Translations under genes and position numbers: made by a program
Shown: positions 22,532 to 30,428 of the stretch, in pieces
Position numbering within the stretch: the stretch's first letter is position 1
How the letters are laid out: each line of letters starts with the position of its first letter
The notes under the pieces: model-generated
The model's database searches: none
Seen by the model: only the letters and a program-made list of their open reading frames with translations
Told to the model about the DNA's origin: nothing
Assembly: GCA_028689495.1 (NCBI GenBank)
Contig: JAQTWB010000020.1
Coordinates: forward strand, 1-42,456
Source: a bacterium
GTDB lineage: Bacteria; Bdellovibrionota_C; UBA2361; SZUA-149; JAQTWB01
Length of the DNA stretch: 42,456 nt
Reading direction: 5' to 3'

Positions 22532-24547
22532 ATGAGTAGTATGATTCCGGATCGAAAGTATTCCTCGGAGCAGGGTTCCATCTCGGTACTTGCCGCAGTT
22601 CTGGCAGTGGTATTTATCGTGCTTGTTGCCATGTCCGTTGATATTGGCGGTGTCACCTCGGCATCTGAGGAGGTGACCAATGCGGGAAATCTTTCTTTGC
22701 TTAAAGGTCTGGAGTCGTATTTCGCCAGTGTTGAAGTTACTCATGGAGGGCGGATGAACGATGCCTTGGCCGCCATTAACAATTTTACTGACAAAAATGG
22801 AGCTTTGTCTCTTGCGCCTGGGACGAAGATTAATGCCGGACTGGATGTCAGTGATCCGCTGCGACTTGAGGCAGGTAAAGTTTTTTATGAATTACCAGCT
22901 GATGGGAGATGTGCCAATAACCCCTGTGAGCTTAATAATAATACTTTGAAAAACTATCCCTGTTTTGCCAGTTACGATCATTTGGCGGCGCCTGCCGCCA
23001 GTGGTGGTTGTGGCTATCCCGCCGACGAGCTCAAAGTTACATCACTGCGGCTTAAGGGACAGGTGGCAAGCGAGGGGGCCAAGCCCTGGTTTACGCAGTT
23101 ATTGACGGGAGACACAGAAATCAATTTGCCGATTGAAGCAGTGGCTACGGCAGTACCTCGGCAGGGTTGTTTTGTCATCGATATTTCACCGTCAATGACT
23201 TATGGGACCCACGAACAGTCGGGAGAGCCCCGGTACGCTTATAGTTTGGACAGCGCCAACGGTGGAGCCGGGACTGGTACCACCGGGCACCAGGCACTTT
23301 ATGATAGTTTGCCGGCGGCAAGAGGAGCAGGTGATACCACTTATATCAATAATCACTTTAAAGACGATTATTATACCTTTAACCCGTTAGTAAATGCCGA
23401 CGAGCAGGTTTTGCCCGATGTCTCATACGACAACAATGAATCTGCGCCATTTGATGTAGCTTTCAAGTTGCAGAAACATCATCCTGCGCCAACCAGTCCA
23501 CTACCAGCGCCAGCAGGCAATAATTTTACACTGGGCAACGTTGACTACTCGTCCATAGCAATCAGTAGCAAAAATTATACGCTCGACACTTATTCTGATG
23601 GAACTGATGCTCAGGCGCCAAATCCGATGGATGTTGTTTTTAAGGCGGTCAAAACTGCAATTCTGCAGGCCAAAGAACGTGCAGTTGGAGGTGACAAGCT
23701 TTGCCTGATTTTTCACGACAATACGCTCGCCTGGCCACGTGTTTTTACACTGACAGACGAATGGGAGTATCTCGAAGGGGTCTTTGATAGTTCAACATCT
23801 GTTTGGGATGCCGTTAACGATCTGGATTTTACTTCCGGGCGCGGTTTGCAGGCTCGCTATGGTTTGTTTCCAACTTCCGGATATACCAATCTCGGACTTG
23901 CTTTGACGGAAGCGCAACGGCAGTTTACTGATCCCGGCTTGGCGACACTTAGTGCCCAGGTGCAGAATTTTGTCGTTGTTTTTGGTGATGGATTGCTGAA
24001 CTGCTCCTATTCAAAAGGCGCTTGCAACAATAACTATACGTTTTTTACAAGCGCTACTGCTGAAATCAAGACGTTGGCGACGTTGTTCCGCGATCAGCAT
24101 ATTCCCGTTCACTCGGTGCAAATCGGTGATCATGTTGCGCCACATTTCAAGATGATTCCAATCGATCGCAATAGTGATGGCACCAATGATGGCTGTATGA
24201 CTGACGAGGAGTCGCGGCAACAAACTGAGGATTTTGTCAAACTTGAAACATACGGAACCGCTGCCGCTGGGCAGACTGCTTTTATCGGCGCCAGCGAAGC
24301 AAATCCGTTTTATAACGCCGCAGACCCGCTTTATAGTCTTTCACTTATTACTGGTGGTTATTGGTTGCCGTTATTAAAAGAGGACTCCGATCCAGGTCAA
24401 GTTAATTGTAGCGCCTGTGTTGATGGTCAACGGCAGCTTTATTCATGTAAATCTCAGGACGATCAGATCACCGAAGCGATTCAGAAGGTGATGGGAGATA
24501 CTCCGTATCTTTTGTTTAGCGAGATGCCAGAATCGGTCCAATATTGA
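22532..24547 (+). CDS. TadG-like protein with von Willebrand factor A domain
   Basis: A 671-residue exported protein, last in the operon. The N-terminal QGSISVLAAVLAVVFIVLVA is the TadG-type signal/membrane helix (14-34) followed by DIGGV. A vWA-type domain starts at about 212: VIDISPSM is a MIDAS motif (D217-x-S219-x-S221). A later strand with the motif VVVFGDGLLNC (about 475) matches the fifth-strand aspartate region. A long insertion of about 150 residues, Asn/Asp-rich, lies within the domain. Such domains bind proteins or matrix through a metal ion. ATG 22532 has AGGGG about seven bases upstream; the gap from the previous gene is 31 bases. In the Flp system TadG is a pilus-associated minor component. 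Here it may bind a surface ligand. Confidence 0.88.
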   Translation: MSSMIPDRKYSSEQGSISVLAAVLAVVFIVLVAMSVDIGGVTSASEEVTNAGNLSLLKGLESYFASVEVTHGGRMNDALAAINNFTDKNGALSLAPGTKINAGLDVSDPLRLEAGKVFYELPADGRCANNPCELNNNTLKNYPCFASYDHLAAPAASGGCGYPADELKVTSLRLKGQVASEGAKPWFTQLLTGDTEINLPIEAVATAVPRQGCFVIDISPSMTYGTHEQSGEPRYAYSLDSANGGAGTGTTGHQALYDSLPAARGAGDTTYINNHFKDDYYTFNPLVNADEQVLPDVSYDNNESAPFDVAFKLQKHHPAPTSPLPAPAGNNFTLGNVDYSSIAISSKNYTLDTYSDGTDAQAPNPMDVVFKAVKTAILQAKERAVGGDKLCLIFHDNTLAWPRVFTLTDEWEYLEGVFDSSTSVWDAVNDLDFTSGRGLQARYGLFPTSGYTNLGLALTEAQRQFTDPGLATLSAQVQNFVVVFGDGLLNCSYSKGACNNNYTFFTSATAEIKTLATLFRDQHIPVHSVQIGDHVAPHFKMIPIDRNSDGTNDGCMTDEESRQQTEDFVKLETYGTAAAGQTAFIGASEANPFYNAADPLYSLSLITGGYWLPLLKEDSDPGQVNCSACVDGQRQLYSCKSQDDQITEAIQKVMGDTPYLLFSEMPESVQY

Positions 24548-24559
24548 GAAGAGTTAAGC

Positions 24560-24587
24560 GAGGTTATCAGGCATAACCTCCTTTCTT
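24560..24587. terminator. Terminator hairpin after the Tad-type operon
   Basis: GAGGTTAT (24560-24567) pairs with ATAACCTC (24573-24580) around a five-base loop, and CTTTCTT follows. It lies between convergent genes and would end the Tad-type operon. Confidence 0.7.
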
Positions 24588-24590
24588 CAC

Positions 24591-25418
24591 TTACCGGAAC
24601 AAGACCAGGGCAACGTTTAGTCCGATGCTCAGGCTGTCAAAGAGAAAGTGATAAAGTATCAATGTTGCCAGTCGTTCGCGGCTGGCGATAAAGCCGATAC
24701 CCAGACCGGCACCGATGCCGCAGAGGGCAAGCGCTGGTAGCAGGCCCCAGGAAAAGTAGTGGGCGAAGCCGAAGATAACGCTGCTTGTAGTTACGGCGAG
24801 AATATCGCGATGGCGCTGACTTTTGAGGCAGCAGATTCGGCGCAGGCCACCAATCAACATACCGCGATAGATATATTCTTCTGTTACAGCCACCCAGACA
24901 GTGAGGGCCAGTACCATTGGTATTGTGCTCAGTGAAAAGACGGCAGTTGCCTGTTCTTGTGTTGCTGGAGTTGGGGCCAGAGCCTCCTGAATAATGTCGC
25001 CGCGTTCGGCAAGGATATTCGGATTAAGAGCCAGGATAATTACCGCCGGAATACAGCCCAGGGCAAACGCCGTGTGGGTATTGCTCAAAGTAGCTCTGAA
25101 GGGCAGGTGCTTTTCTGAGTCGCTGTTTTGGTTCAATGGTGAATTTCGTTTAAGTCGGTCGCAAAAAAGAATAGCCAAAAGGGCGGCTATGCCGAAGGTG
25201 ATTGTGCTGAGGTCGCTCAAGTCCTGAGCGCAGTAGTTGTTTATTGCGCTGATGCCGATTGGAGCCAGGGAGACAAAGAAGACCATGATAATGGCTTCCC
25301 AACCAAGCTCTTTTAGCGCCTGCGCACCGGACTCCTCGCGCAATGTGCTGGCCAGCCTTTTCCAGCGCGATGTGCCGAGGAAGGTGTGCAGATAAGTGTC
25401 GTGAATATTTCTTGCCAT
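24591..25418 (-). CDS. CPBP-family intramembrane glutamic-type protease (CAAX/ABI)
   Basis: Polytopic membrane protein of 275 residues from ATG 25418. The three family motifs are present: EEYIYR (E180, E181, R185), FGFAH (F216, H220) and HFLFD (H257, D261). These residues form the catalytic site in Rce1/ABI proteases. About seven or eight membrane helices. In bacteria such proteins process prenylated or small secreted peptides, or confer self-immunity to bacteriocins; no such peptide gene is nearby. The reading frame can be extended to 25496, but that extension is made of intergenic repeat DNA (ELELCC translates GAGCTCCAGCTC read backwards), so I reject it. Confidence 0.88.
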   Translation of the reverse strand: MARNIHDTYLHTFLGTSRWKRLASTLREESGAQALKELGWEAIIMVFFVSLAPIGISAINNYCAQDLSDLSTITFGIAALLAILFCDRLKRNSPLNQNSDSEKHLPFRATLSNTHTAFALGCIPAVIILALNPNILAERGDIIQEALAPTPATQEQATAVFSLSTIPMVLALTVWVAVTEEYIYRGMLIGGLRRICCLKSQRHRDILAVTTSSVIFGFAHYFSWGLLPALALCGIGAGLGIGFIASRERLATLILYHFLFDSLSIGLNVALVLFR

Positions 25419-25445
25419 TTCCCTGGAGCTCGTATTGTTGATTCT

Positions 25446-25476
25446 GGGGCAGCAGAGCTCCAGCTCTGCTGCAAGG
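25446..25476 (+). repeat. Partial copy of the dispersed palindromic repeat
   Basis: GAGCTCCAGCTC (25455-25466), flanked by GGGGCAGCA and TGCTGCAAGG, matches the first inverted-repeat arm of the 197-bp element at 3.9 kb in the same orientation. It lies immediately upstream of the CPBP protease gene and falsely extends its reading frame. Confidence 0.75.
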
Positions 25477-25662
25477 TTACCTAACGGCACAAGCATCAGG
25501 AAAACTGAAGTACTAGCAGTCTTTTCCTTCGATTAGCGGGGAGGTCATCACCTCATGCGTATTTTTCCTCTGGAATGATTGCCCATCATGTGCAAATCTT
25601 CTCTTCGGGCACGATCTTATCTGGCTCCAATTAATGCAACATTTAGTTTTCACAGGGACAAC

Positions 25663-26328
25663 ATGGCGAAACAGCAGTCTCACGTTTCATTGTCGGTTTT
25701 TATTGGCGTTGTTTACGCTCTTGTTGGCATATTGTTTTTCGACATCTATATCGAAGGAGCGATGTTGGCATTTGTTTTTGTGCTGATTGCCGGAGTTCTT
25801 CCCGATGTTGACGCTATTGATGGGCCGCCCGCCCGCGAGCTTGCCGGGCTGGTCGCTGCTTTTGTGCCGATTGTTCTACTTAAGCGGTTTCCGTTTATTT
25901 CCGAAGGGGGAATTGTCCGCGAAGTCTTTTTTATTATCGTCTCATTTCTTTTTGTTCGCGGCACACTGGCTCGGATTCTGGCCAATCACACCAGACGGCG
26001 CGGCATGATTCACAGTATTCCTGCGGCGATTATTGTTTCTGAATTGGCTTACCTGCTTTTTGATGGCGTCTATCGTGTCGACAGGCTCTATCTTTCCTCT
26101 GCCGTATTCGTCGGCTTCGTCGCCCATTTATTGCTTGATGCCGGGAGCGATCTCGACATCGTCGGTAAAGCTGTCGGCAGTGAGCAGAAAAAAGTGCCGG
26201 TGCTGAAGATGAGTGCGCCGACAACCGGCGCGACTTTGAGCATGTATGGTGCAATCCTTTTCCTTGGCTGGTTTGTCGCCAGCGATTTCAAGGAACCGCT
26301 GACGCGCCTGATTCGGGTTTTGCAGTAG
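25663..26328 (+). CDS. DUF457/YdjM-type membrane-bound metal-dependent hydrolase
   Basis: Membrane protein of 221 residues with about five helices. The family metal-site motifs are visible: GVLPDVDAIDG (about 44-54), HTRRRGMIHS and FVAHLLLDAGS. Together these His and Asp residues would bind a metal ion, as in the YdjM/LexA-regulated inner-membrane hydrolase group. The true substrate is not known in this family. I start it at ATG 25663 because AGGGA lies five bases upstream and the reading frame upstream (from 25579) lacks family similarity. It diverges from the CPBP protease gene by about 245 bases, including the repeat copy. Confidence 0.85.
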   Translation: MAKQQSHVSLSVFIGVVYALVGILFFDIYIEGAMLAFVFVLIAGVLPDVDAIDGPPARELAGLVAAFVPIVLLKRFPFISEGGIVREVFFIIVSFLFVRGTLARILANHTRRRGMIHSIPAAIIVSELAYLLFDGVYRVDRLYLSSAVFVGFVAHLLLDAGSDLDIVGKAVGSEQKKVPVLKMSAPTTGATLSMYGAILFLGWFVASDFKEPLTRLIRVLQ

Positions 26329-26509
26329 GGGGGCTTGGTCACCAAGGCAGAAAATTTCGCTGAAAAAATTTGCTCTCAATTGGTGCACCGAACAGAAGGG
26401 TCGCAAACCGGCGATTAAAAGGTGAGAGCCGAACCTGTTGCTGTGGGTGTGCCGAGCTACAGCTCGGCGCACTAGATAACCGGCGCATTAGATAACCGCT
26501 CAACACGGC
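26329..26509. repeat. Intergenic region with a minus-oriented repeat relic
   Basis: The palindrome GCCGAGCTACAGCTCGGC (26451-26468), with GGTGTGCC before and CACTAGATAACCGGCGC after, is the same family as the 197-bp element but in the opposite orientation. It most resembles the copy at 36.4 kb. A short palindrome CTTGGTCACCAAG (26335-26347) next to the DUF457 stop may be part of a terminator. Confidence 0.7.
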
Positions 26510-27364
26510 CTACCCCAACAACTTGCGCAGAAATCCGCGCATGGTGCTCAAGCGGCTTTGTTTTCGCGTGTTTCGGATAACGTCAATTGTCGCACTGCCG
26601 ACGATGGCGATTTCGGCAAGTCCGCTCAGTGCCTTGATATGTTCAGGTGCGGAAATTCCAAACCCCAGCGCCAGCGGGCGATTAAAATTGCGGCGTACGG
26701 TTTTAAGATATGCCGGCAGACCGGGTGGCAGGTTGTTTCGGGCGCCAGTTGTGCCGGTGGTCGAGACGCAATAAACAAACTCGGCATCGCTCAAAGAAGA
26801 GAGAAGTTTCATCCGCTTTTCTCCAGTCACTGGGGAGACAAGGGGGATGGCCGAAACGCCGGCATCTTTTGCTGTCTGTGGGAAATGTTCGACTTTGTCG
26901 TCAAAAGGAACATCGGGCACGATAATCGCTTCACCTCCAGCCGCAGCAACTTTTTTGCAGAATCCGGCCGGTCCCTGCTTTGCCGCGGCTAGCAAGTTAA
27001 AATAAGTCATCGGTACGATAGGCATGGAGGTCTCGGCGCTCAGTTGTTTGAGCAGGCTAAAGCAGTCGGCGATTCTTGTTCCGCCGCGCAGCGATTCTTC
27101 GTTGGCCCACATGATTGTTGGGCCGTCCGCCATCGGATCGGAAAAAGGGAACTGTAGCTCTGCGGCCCAGACGCCCATCTCCGCCATAATCTTGATGATG
27201 TCGAAACTTTCTTCGAGTGAAGGGTAGCCCACAACGACATGAGTCATTAAAGCCGGGCGTTCCTTGGATTTGACATCAGGTAGTCGTGTGATTGCCGCTG
27301 CGAGATTACCTGCGAGATTACCTGCGAGATGGCCGGAGCCCCGACGTTGTTTTACCTTGTTCAC
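26510..27364 (-). CDS. trpA: Tryptophan synthase alpha chain
   Basis: Cleaves indole-3-glycerol phosphate to indole and glyceraldehyde-3-phosphate and channels indole to TrpB. It is 284 residues, about 15 longer than usual at the N-terminus. The catalytic acids correspond to E69 (AAELQFPF) and D80 (MADGP), spaced 11 apart as in E. coli Glu49 and Asp60. The usual ELGVPFSDP reads ELQFPFSDP here. The phosphate site ends in VSTTGTTG and IVGSA. The extra N-terminal residues include GNLAGNLA, coded by a 12-base tandem repeat. The start is GTG 27364, and GTGA overlaps the trpB stop by four bases, so translation is coupled. Confidence 0.95.
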   Translation of the reverse strand: MNKVKQRRGSGHLAGNLAGNLAAAITRLPDVKSKERPALMTHVVVGYPSLEESFDIIKIMAEMGVWAAELQFPFSDPMADGPTIMWANEESLRGGTRIADCFSLLKQLSAETSMPIVPMTYFNLLAAAKQGPAGFCKKVAAAGGEAIIVPDVPFDDKVEHFPQTAKDAGVSAIPLVSPVTGEKRMKLLSSLSDAEFVYCVSTTGTTGARNNLPPGLPAYLKTVRRNFNRPLALGFGISAPEHIKALSGLAEIAIVGSATIDVIRNTRKQSRLSTMRGFLRKLLG

Positions 27365-28704
27365 TTGGCGACCCCTTTTCCTTTTGACGTTCTTTTTTGT
27401 CCTTTTTTCTTTGCGTTATTCTCTTCCGGGTTTTTATTTTCTGCCAGCGAGTGGTTGTTGGCCTCGATGGTCCAGTTTTCCATGAATTCTTTAAAGTTTT
27501 CGTCAGCGAAGTTTTTCGCGATGATGAAAATATCTTTTTCGGCCCGGCCGGAAAGATTGACGACAATCGTTTGTGTCGGTTTTAGAGTCGGGGCAAGGCG
27601 GACAGCCTCGGCTACGGCATGCGAAGATTCTAGTGCCGGAAGAATTCCCTCGTGACGGGCCAGCAGCTGGAAAGCAGCCAGCACTTGTTTGTCTGTGGCT
27701 GACGTGTAGGTGACCCGGCCAGTTTCATGCAAATAAGCGTGTAACGGGCCAACACCGGCGTAGTCAAGTCCGGCGCTGATGCTGTGCGTGTCGTCAACCT
27801 GTCCGTCTTCGTCGAGTAGCCAAAAGGAGCGAAAGCCTTCAACGACTCCGATTTTGCCGCTGCTGAAGCGGGCGGCGTTTTGCCCTCGGGCTTTGCCCTG
27901 GCCGCCTGCTTCGACGCCAATAAGCTCGACGCTTTTTTCGCCAAGAAAGGCGTCGAATGCGCCGGCAGCATTACTGCCACCGCCAACGCAGGCGATGACA
28001 TAATTCGGAAGATGGCCGGTAGCCTCTTTCATCTGCTGCTTTATTTCCCGACTGATGACACTTTGGAAGTAGCGGTTAATTTCCGGGAAAGGATGTGGGC
28101 CCACACATGAACCGAGCAGATAGTGTGAATCTGCGACATTGGTGATCCAGTCTTTGAGCGCGGCGTTGACAGCGTCCTTGAGGCGGGCTCCGCCTGTTTG
28201 CACAGGAATTACCTTGCCGCCCAGCTGCTCAATCCAAAAAACGTTTGGTCGTTGTCGTTCTACATCTCGGGCCCCCATATAGACATGACATTCAAAGCCA
28301 AAGGAGGCGCAGACTGTTGCCGTGGCCAGCCCGTGTTGACCGGCGCCTGTTTCGCAGATGATCCGCTTTTTGCCCATGCGTTTTGCCAGCAGTATCTGGC
28401 CAACGCAGTGATTGATCTTATGGGCCCCGGTGAGATTTGCCCCTTCGTTTTTCAGGTATATCTGGGCACCACCGAGTTTTTTGCTGAGGTTACCGCAATA
28501 CAGGAGAGGCGATGGACGCCCGACCAGATTTTTGAAGTAGTAGGCGAGCTGTTTTTTGAAGACGGGATCTTTTTTTGCATCCTTAAAAACCTGTTCCAGC
28601 TCCAGCAGAGCTGGCATCAGCACTTCCGGGGCGTATCGGCCACCGAACTGACCGTATCGGCCACTTTTGTCGGCTACGGGATAGGCATTTTTGTCGTTGC
28701 TCAT
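27361..28704 (-). CDS. trpB: Tryptophan synthase beta chain with Lys-rich C-terminal tail
   Basis: PLP enzyme joining indole and serine to make tryptophan. PLP lysine is K96 in GAHKINHC, and the active-site Glu is E118 in CETGAGQHGLATATV. The phosphate-binding loop GGGSNAAGAF is at about 237-246. It is 447 residues, against about 400 normally. The extra is a C-terminal tail from about 413 with ENKNPEENNAKKKGQKRTSK-type composition that looks disordered. TrpB1-type residues are otherwise kept, and it is adjacent to trpA, so it is the main TrpB. It starts 18 bases after trpC. Confidence 0.96.
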   Translation of the reverse strand: MSNDKNAYPVADKSGRYGQFGGRYAPEVLMPALLELEQVFKDAKKDPVFKKQLAYYFKNLVGRPSPLLYCGNLSKKLGGAQIYLKNEGANLTGAHKINHCVGQILLAKRMGKKRIICETGAGQHGLATATVCASFGFECHVYMGARDVERQRPNVFWIEQLGGKVIPVQTGGARLKDAVNAALKDWITNVADSHYLLGSCVGPHPFPEINRYFQSVISREIKQQMKEATGHLPNYVIACVGGGSNAAGAFDAFLGEKSVELIGVEAGGQGKARGQNAARFSSGKIGVVEGFRSFWLLDEDGQVDDTHSISAGLDYAGVGPLHAYLHETGRVTYTSATDKQVLAAFQLLARHEGILPALESSHAVAEAVRLAPTLKPTQTIVVNLSGRAEKDIFIIAKNFADENFKEFMENWTIEANNHSLAENKNPEENNAKKKGQKRTSKGKGVAK

Positions 28705-28722
28705 TACTTATCAGTGCCTTTT

Positions 28723-29580
28723 TTATTTATCTGTTGTCGCAGGGTCGATACTTTCGTTGGTTAAAGTTCGCAGGTTCTCCTCGGGGCTGCCAGTTTTTAC
28801 CAGCGATTCGCCGATGAGAAACGATCTTATTGCGCTCTGGCGCAGACGTTTGATGTCGTCGGCGGTGAATATGCCCGATTCGCTGACCAGTGTCAGTCGG
28901 GTATTCGAGCGAAGTTCGGTTGGTATCAATTGGACCAGGCGCTCGCTAACCGCTAGGTCGGTGACGAAACTGGAGAGGTCGCGGTTGTTGATACCAAGGG
29001 CGATGTTATCAAGTGCACCTTGCGGTAGACGGGCTAACAGGGCTAAAGCTCGTGCCAGTTCTTCTTCATTATGAATTTCGAGCAGGATATCGAGTGAAAG
29101 GTTCAAAGCGGATTGCGCGAGTTGGAAGATTTGTTCGTCATCAAGAGCAGCGGCAATTAGTAAAATGGCATCAGCCCCGGCCAGGCGAGCTTCGAAAATT
29201 TGATATTCGTCGATGATGAAGTCTTTGCGCAGCAACGGCATCTCTGGCAAAGCGGTACGTATCTGCTGCAGATATTTCAGGCTGCCGTGAAAGTATTTTT
29301 CGTCAGTGAGCACAGAAATACAGGCGGCATTTGCTGCAGCATAGCCCAATGCGATATCAACAGCCCGGAGATCGCTGCGAATTATGCCTTTTGAGGGCGA
29401 AGCCAGTTTTACCTCGGCGATTATCGCCGGAAAGGGAGACAACCGCAGCTTTTTGACAAAGCCGAGTGGTTGATGCCTCTTTGAATTAGCTTCGGCGCGC
29501 AATGTTTCCAGCGGACGCAGTGCCGAGGCTGATTGAATTTCGCGGAGCTTTTCCTTGAGGATGGCGCTAAGAACAGACAT
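28723..29580 (-). CDS. trpC: Indole-3-glycerol phosphate synthase
   Basis: Closes the indole ring in tryptophan synthesis, from CdRP to indole-3-glycerol phosphate. 285 residues, a TIM barrel. The family signature IAEVKLASPSKG is at 54-65, with catalytic Glu56 and Lys58. LRKDFIIDEYQI (about 116-127) carries Lys118, the general acid. GINNRDL and SESGI are the later barrel strands. It is first in trpCBA on the minus strand. No ribosome site is evident at ATG 29580. The other trp genes (E, G, D, F) are not in the window. No leader peptide with tandem Trp codons is visible before it. Confidence 0.95.
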   Translation of the reverse strand: MSVLSAILKEKLREIQSASALRPLETLRAEANSKRHQPLGFVKKLRLSPFPAIIAEVKLASPSKGIIRSDLRAVDIALGYAAANAACISVLTDEKYFHGSLKYLQQIRTALPEMPLLRKDFIIDEYQIFEARLAGADAILLIAAALDDEQIFQLAQSALNLSLDILLEIHNEEELARALALLARLPQGALDNIALGINNRDLSSFVTDLAVSERLVQLIPTELRSNTRLTLVSESGIFTADDIKRLRQSAIRSFLIGESLVKTGSPEENLRTLTNESIDPATTDK

Positions 29581-29702
29581 ATTTGGCGTCGTAAAAGTGT
29601 GCCTGTGGTATGGCAGGTGTTAACAATTTTGAGCGTGCATTGCGGATTATCACAGTGAATCGCCAGTCACCAGCCTTCGTCGGGATATAGCAGGTTTGAT
29701 TT

Positions 29703-30428
29703 ATGATTGAAGTTGAGAGCTTATCGAAGTCGTATGGTCGTGAGGCCGCAGTTCGGCGGTTGAGTTTTAAGGTCGAGTCTGGCGCGGTACACGGATTCCT
29801 TGGGCCAAATGGCGCTGGCAAGACCACGACCATGCGAATTCTGACAACATTTCTTAGGGCTGACGAAGGGGTTGTTCGTGTTGCTGGCTTTGATGTGCGG
29901 AAAAATCCAGAGGAAGTTAGGCGGCGTATTGGATACATGCCGGAGTCTCCGCCGCTGTATCGCGATCTCGGTGTTGAGGAATATTTGCAGTATATGGGGC
30001 AGCTGCGGATTCCCGACAAAGCTAGGCGGCGCCAGCGAGTGGCAGCAGTGATTGAAGATTGTCTGTTGGGTGATGTGCGGACCAAACTCTGTTCGGCGCT
30101 CTCCAAGGGGTATCGCCAGAGAGTTGGTTTGGCCCAGGCCGTGCTGCATGAGCCGGAAGTTCTGATTCTCGACGAGCCGACAAGTGGCTTGGACCCGCAG
30201 CAGATAATTCAGATTCGCCGTTTGATTCGCAGTATGGCTGGCAAGAGGACGGTGTTGATAAGCACGCATATTTTGACTGAGGTTGAGGAGGTTTGCGACA
30301 CGGCGGTAATTATTGCCCGTGGTCATAAAGTTGATGAAATAAATGTTGCCGATTCGCGAGGGAAGCTGGAAAAGATTTTTCTTCAGGCTGTCACGCGACC
30401 CGAGGAAGTCGAAGGGGGGCGGCCATGA
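29703..30428 (+). CDS. ABC transporter ATP-binding protein (GldA-like)
   Basis: A 241-residue ATPase, first of a five-gene plus-strand run. Walker A is GPNGAGKTT (34-42), Q-loop region is GYMPESPPLY (with Glu in place of the usual Gln, as common in this branch), the signature is LSKGYRQRVGLAQ (133-145), Walker B is VLILDEPTSGLDP (153-165), and the H-loop is STHIL. It pairs with the permease and GldG-like genes behind it. The set resembles GldA-GldF-GldG of gliding Bacteroidetes, but the same gene set occurs in many non-gliding Proteobacteria and its substrate is not established. Its stop overlaps the permease start by four bases. Confidence 0.93.
   Translation: MIEVESLSKSYGREAAVRRLSFKVESGAVHGFLGPNGAGKTTTMRILTTFLRADEGVVRVAGFDVRKNPEEVRRRIGYMPESPPLYRDLGVEEYLQYMGQLRIPDKARRRQRVAAVIEDCLLGDVRTKLCSALSKGYRQRVGLAQAVLHEPEVLILDEPTSGLDPQQIIQIRRLIRSMAGKRTVLISTHILTEVEEVCDTAVIIARGHKVDEINVADSRGKLEKIFLQAVTRPEEVEGGRP

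Noticed and set aside
25579-25662. A longer form of the DUF457-type gene starting at 25579
   Set aside because: The extra 28 residues have no family similarity, and AGGGA precedes the internal ATG 25663.
28198-28764. A 188-codon plus-strand frame over trpB
   Set aside because: Antisense to trpB, no motif, and the trpB frame is fully conserved.
29581-29702. A trp attenuator before trpC
   Set aside because: I found no leader peptide with tandem Trp codons and no paired terminator/antiterminator stems.
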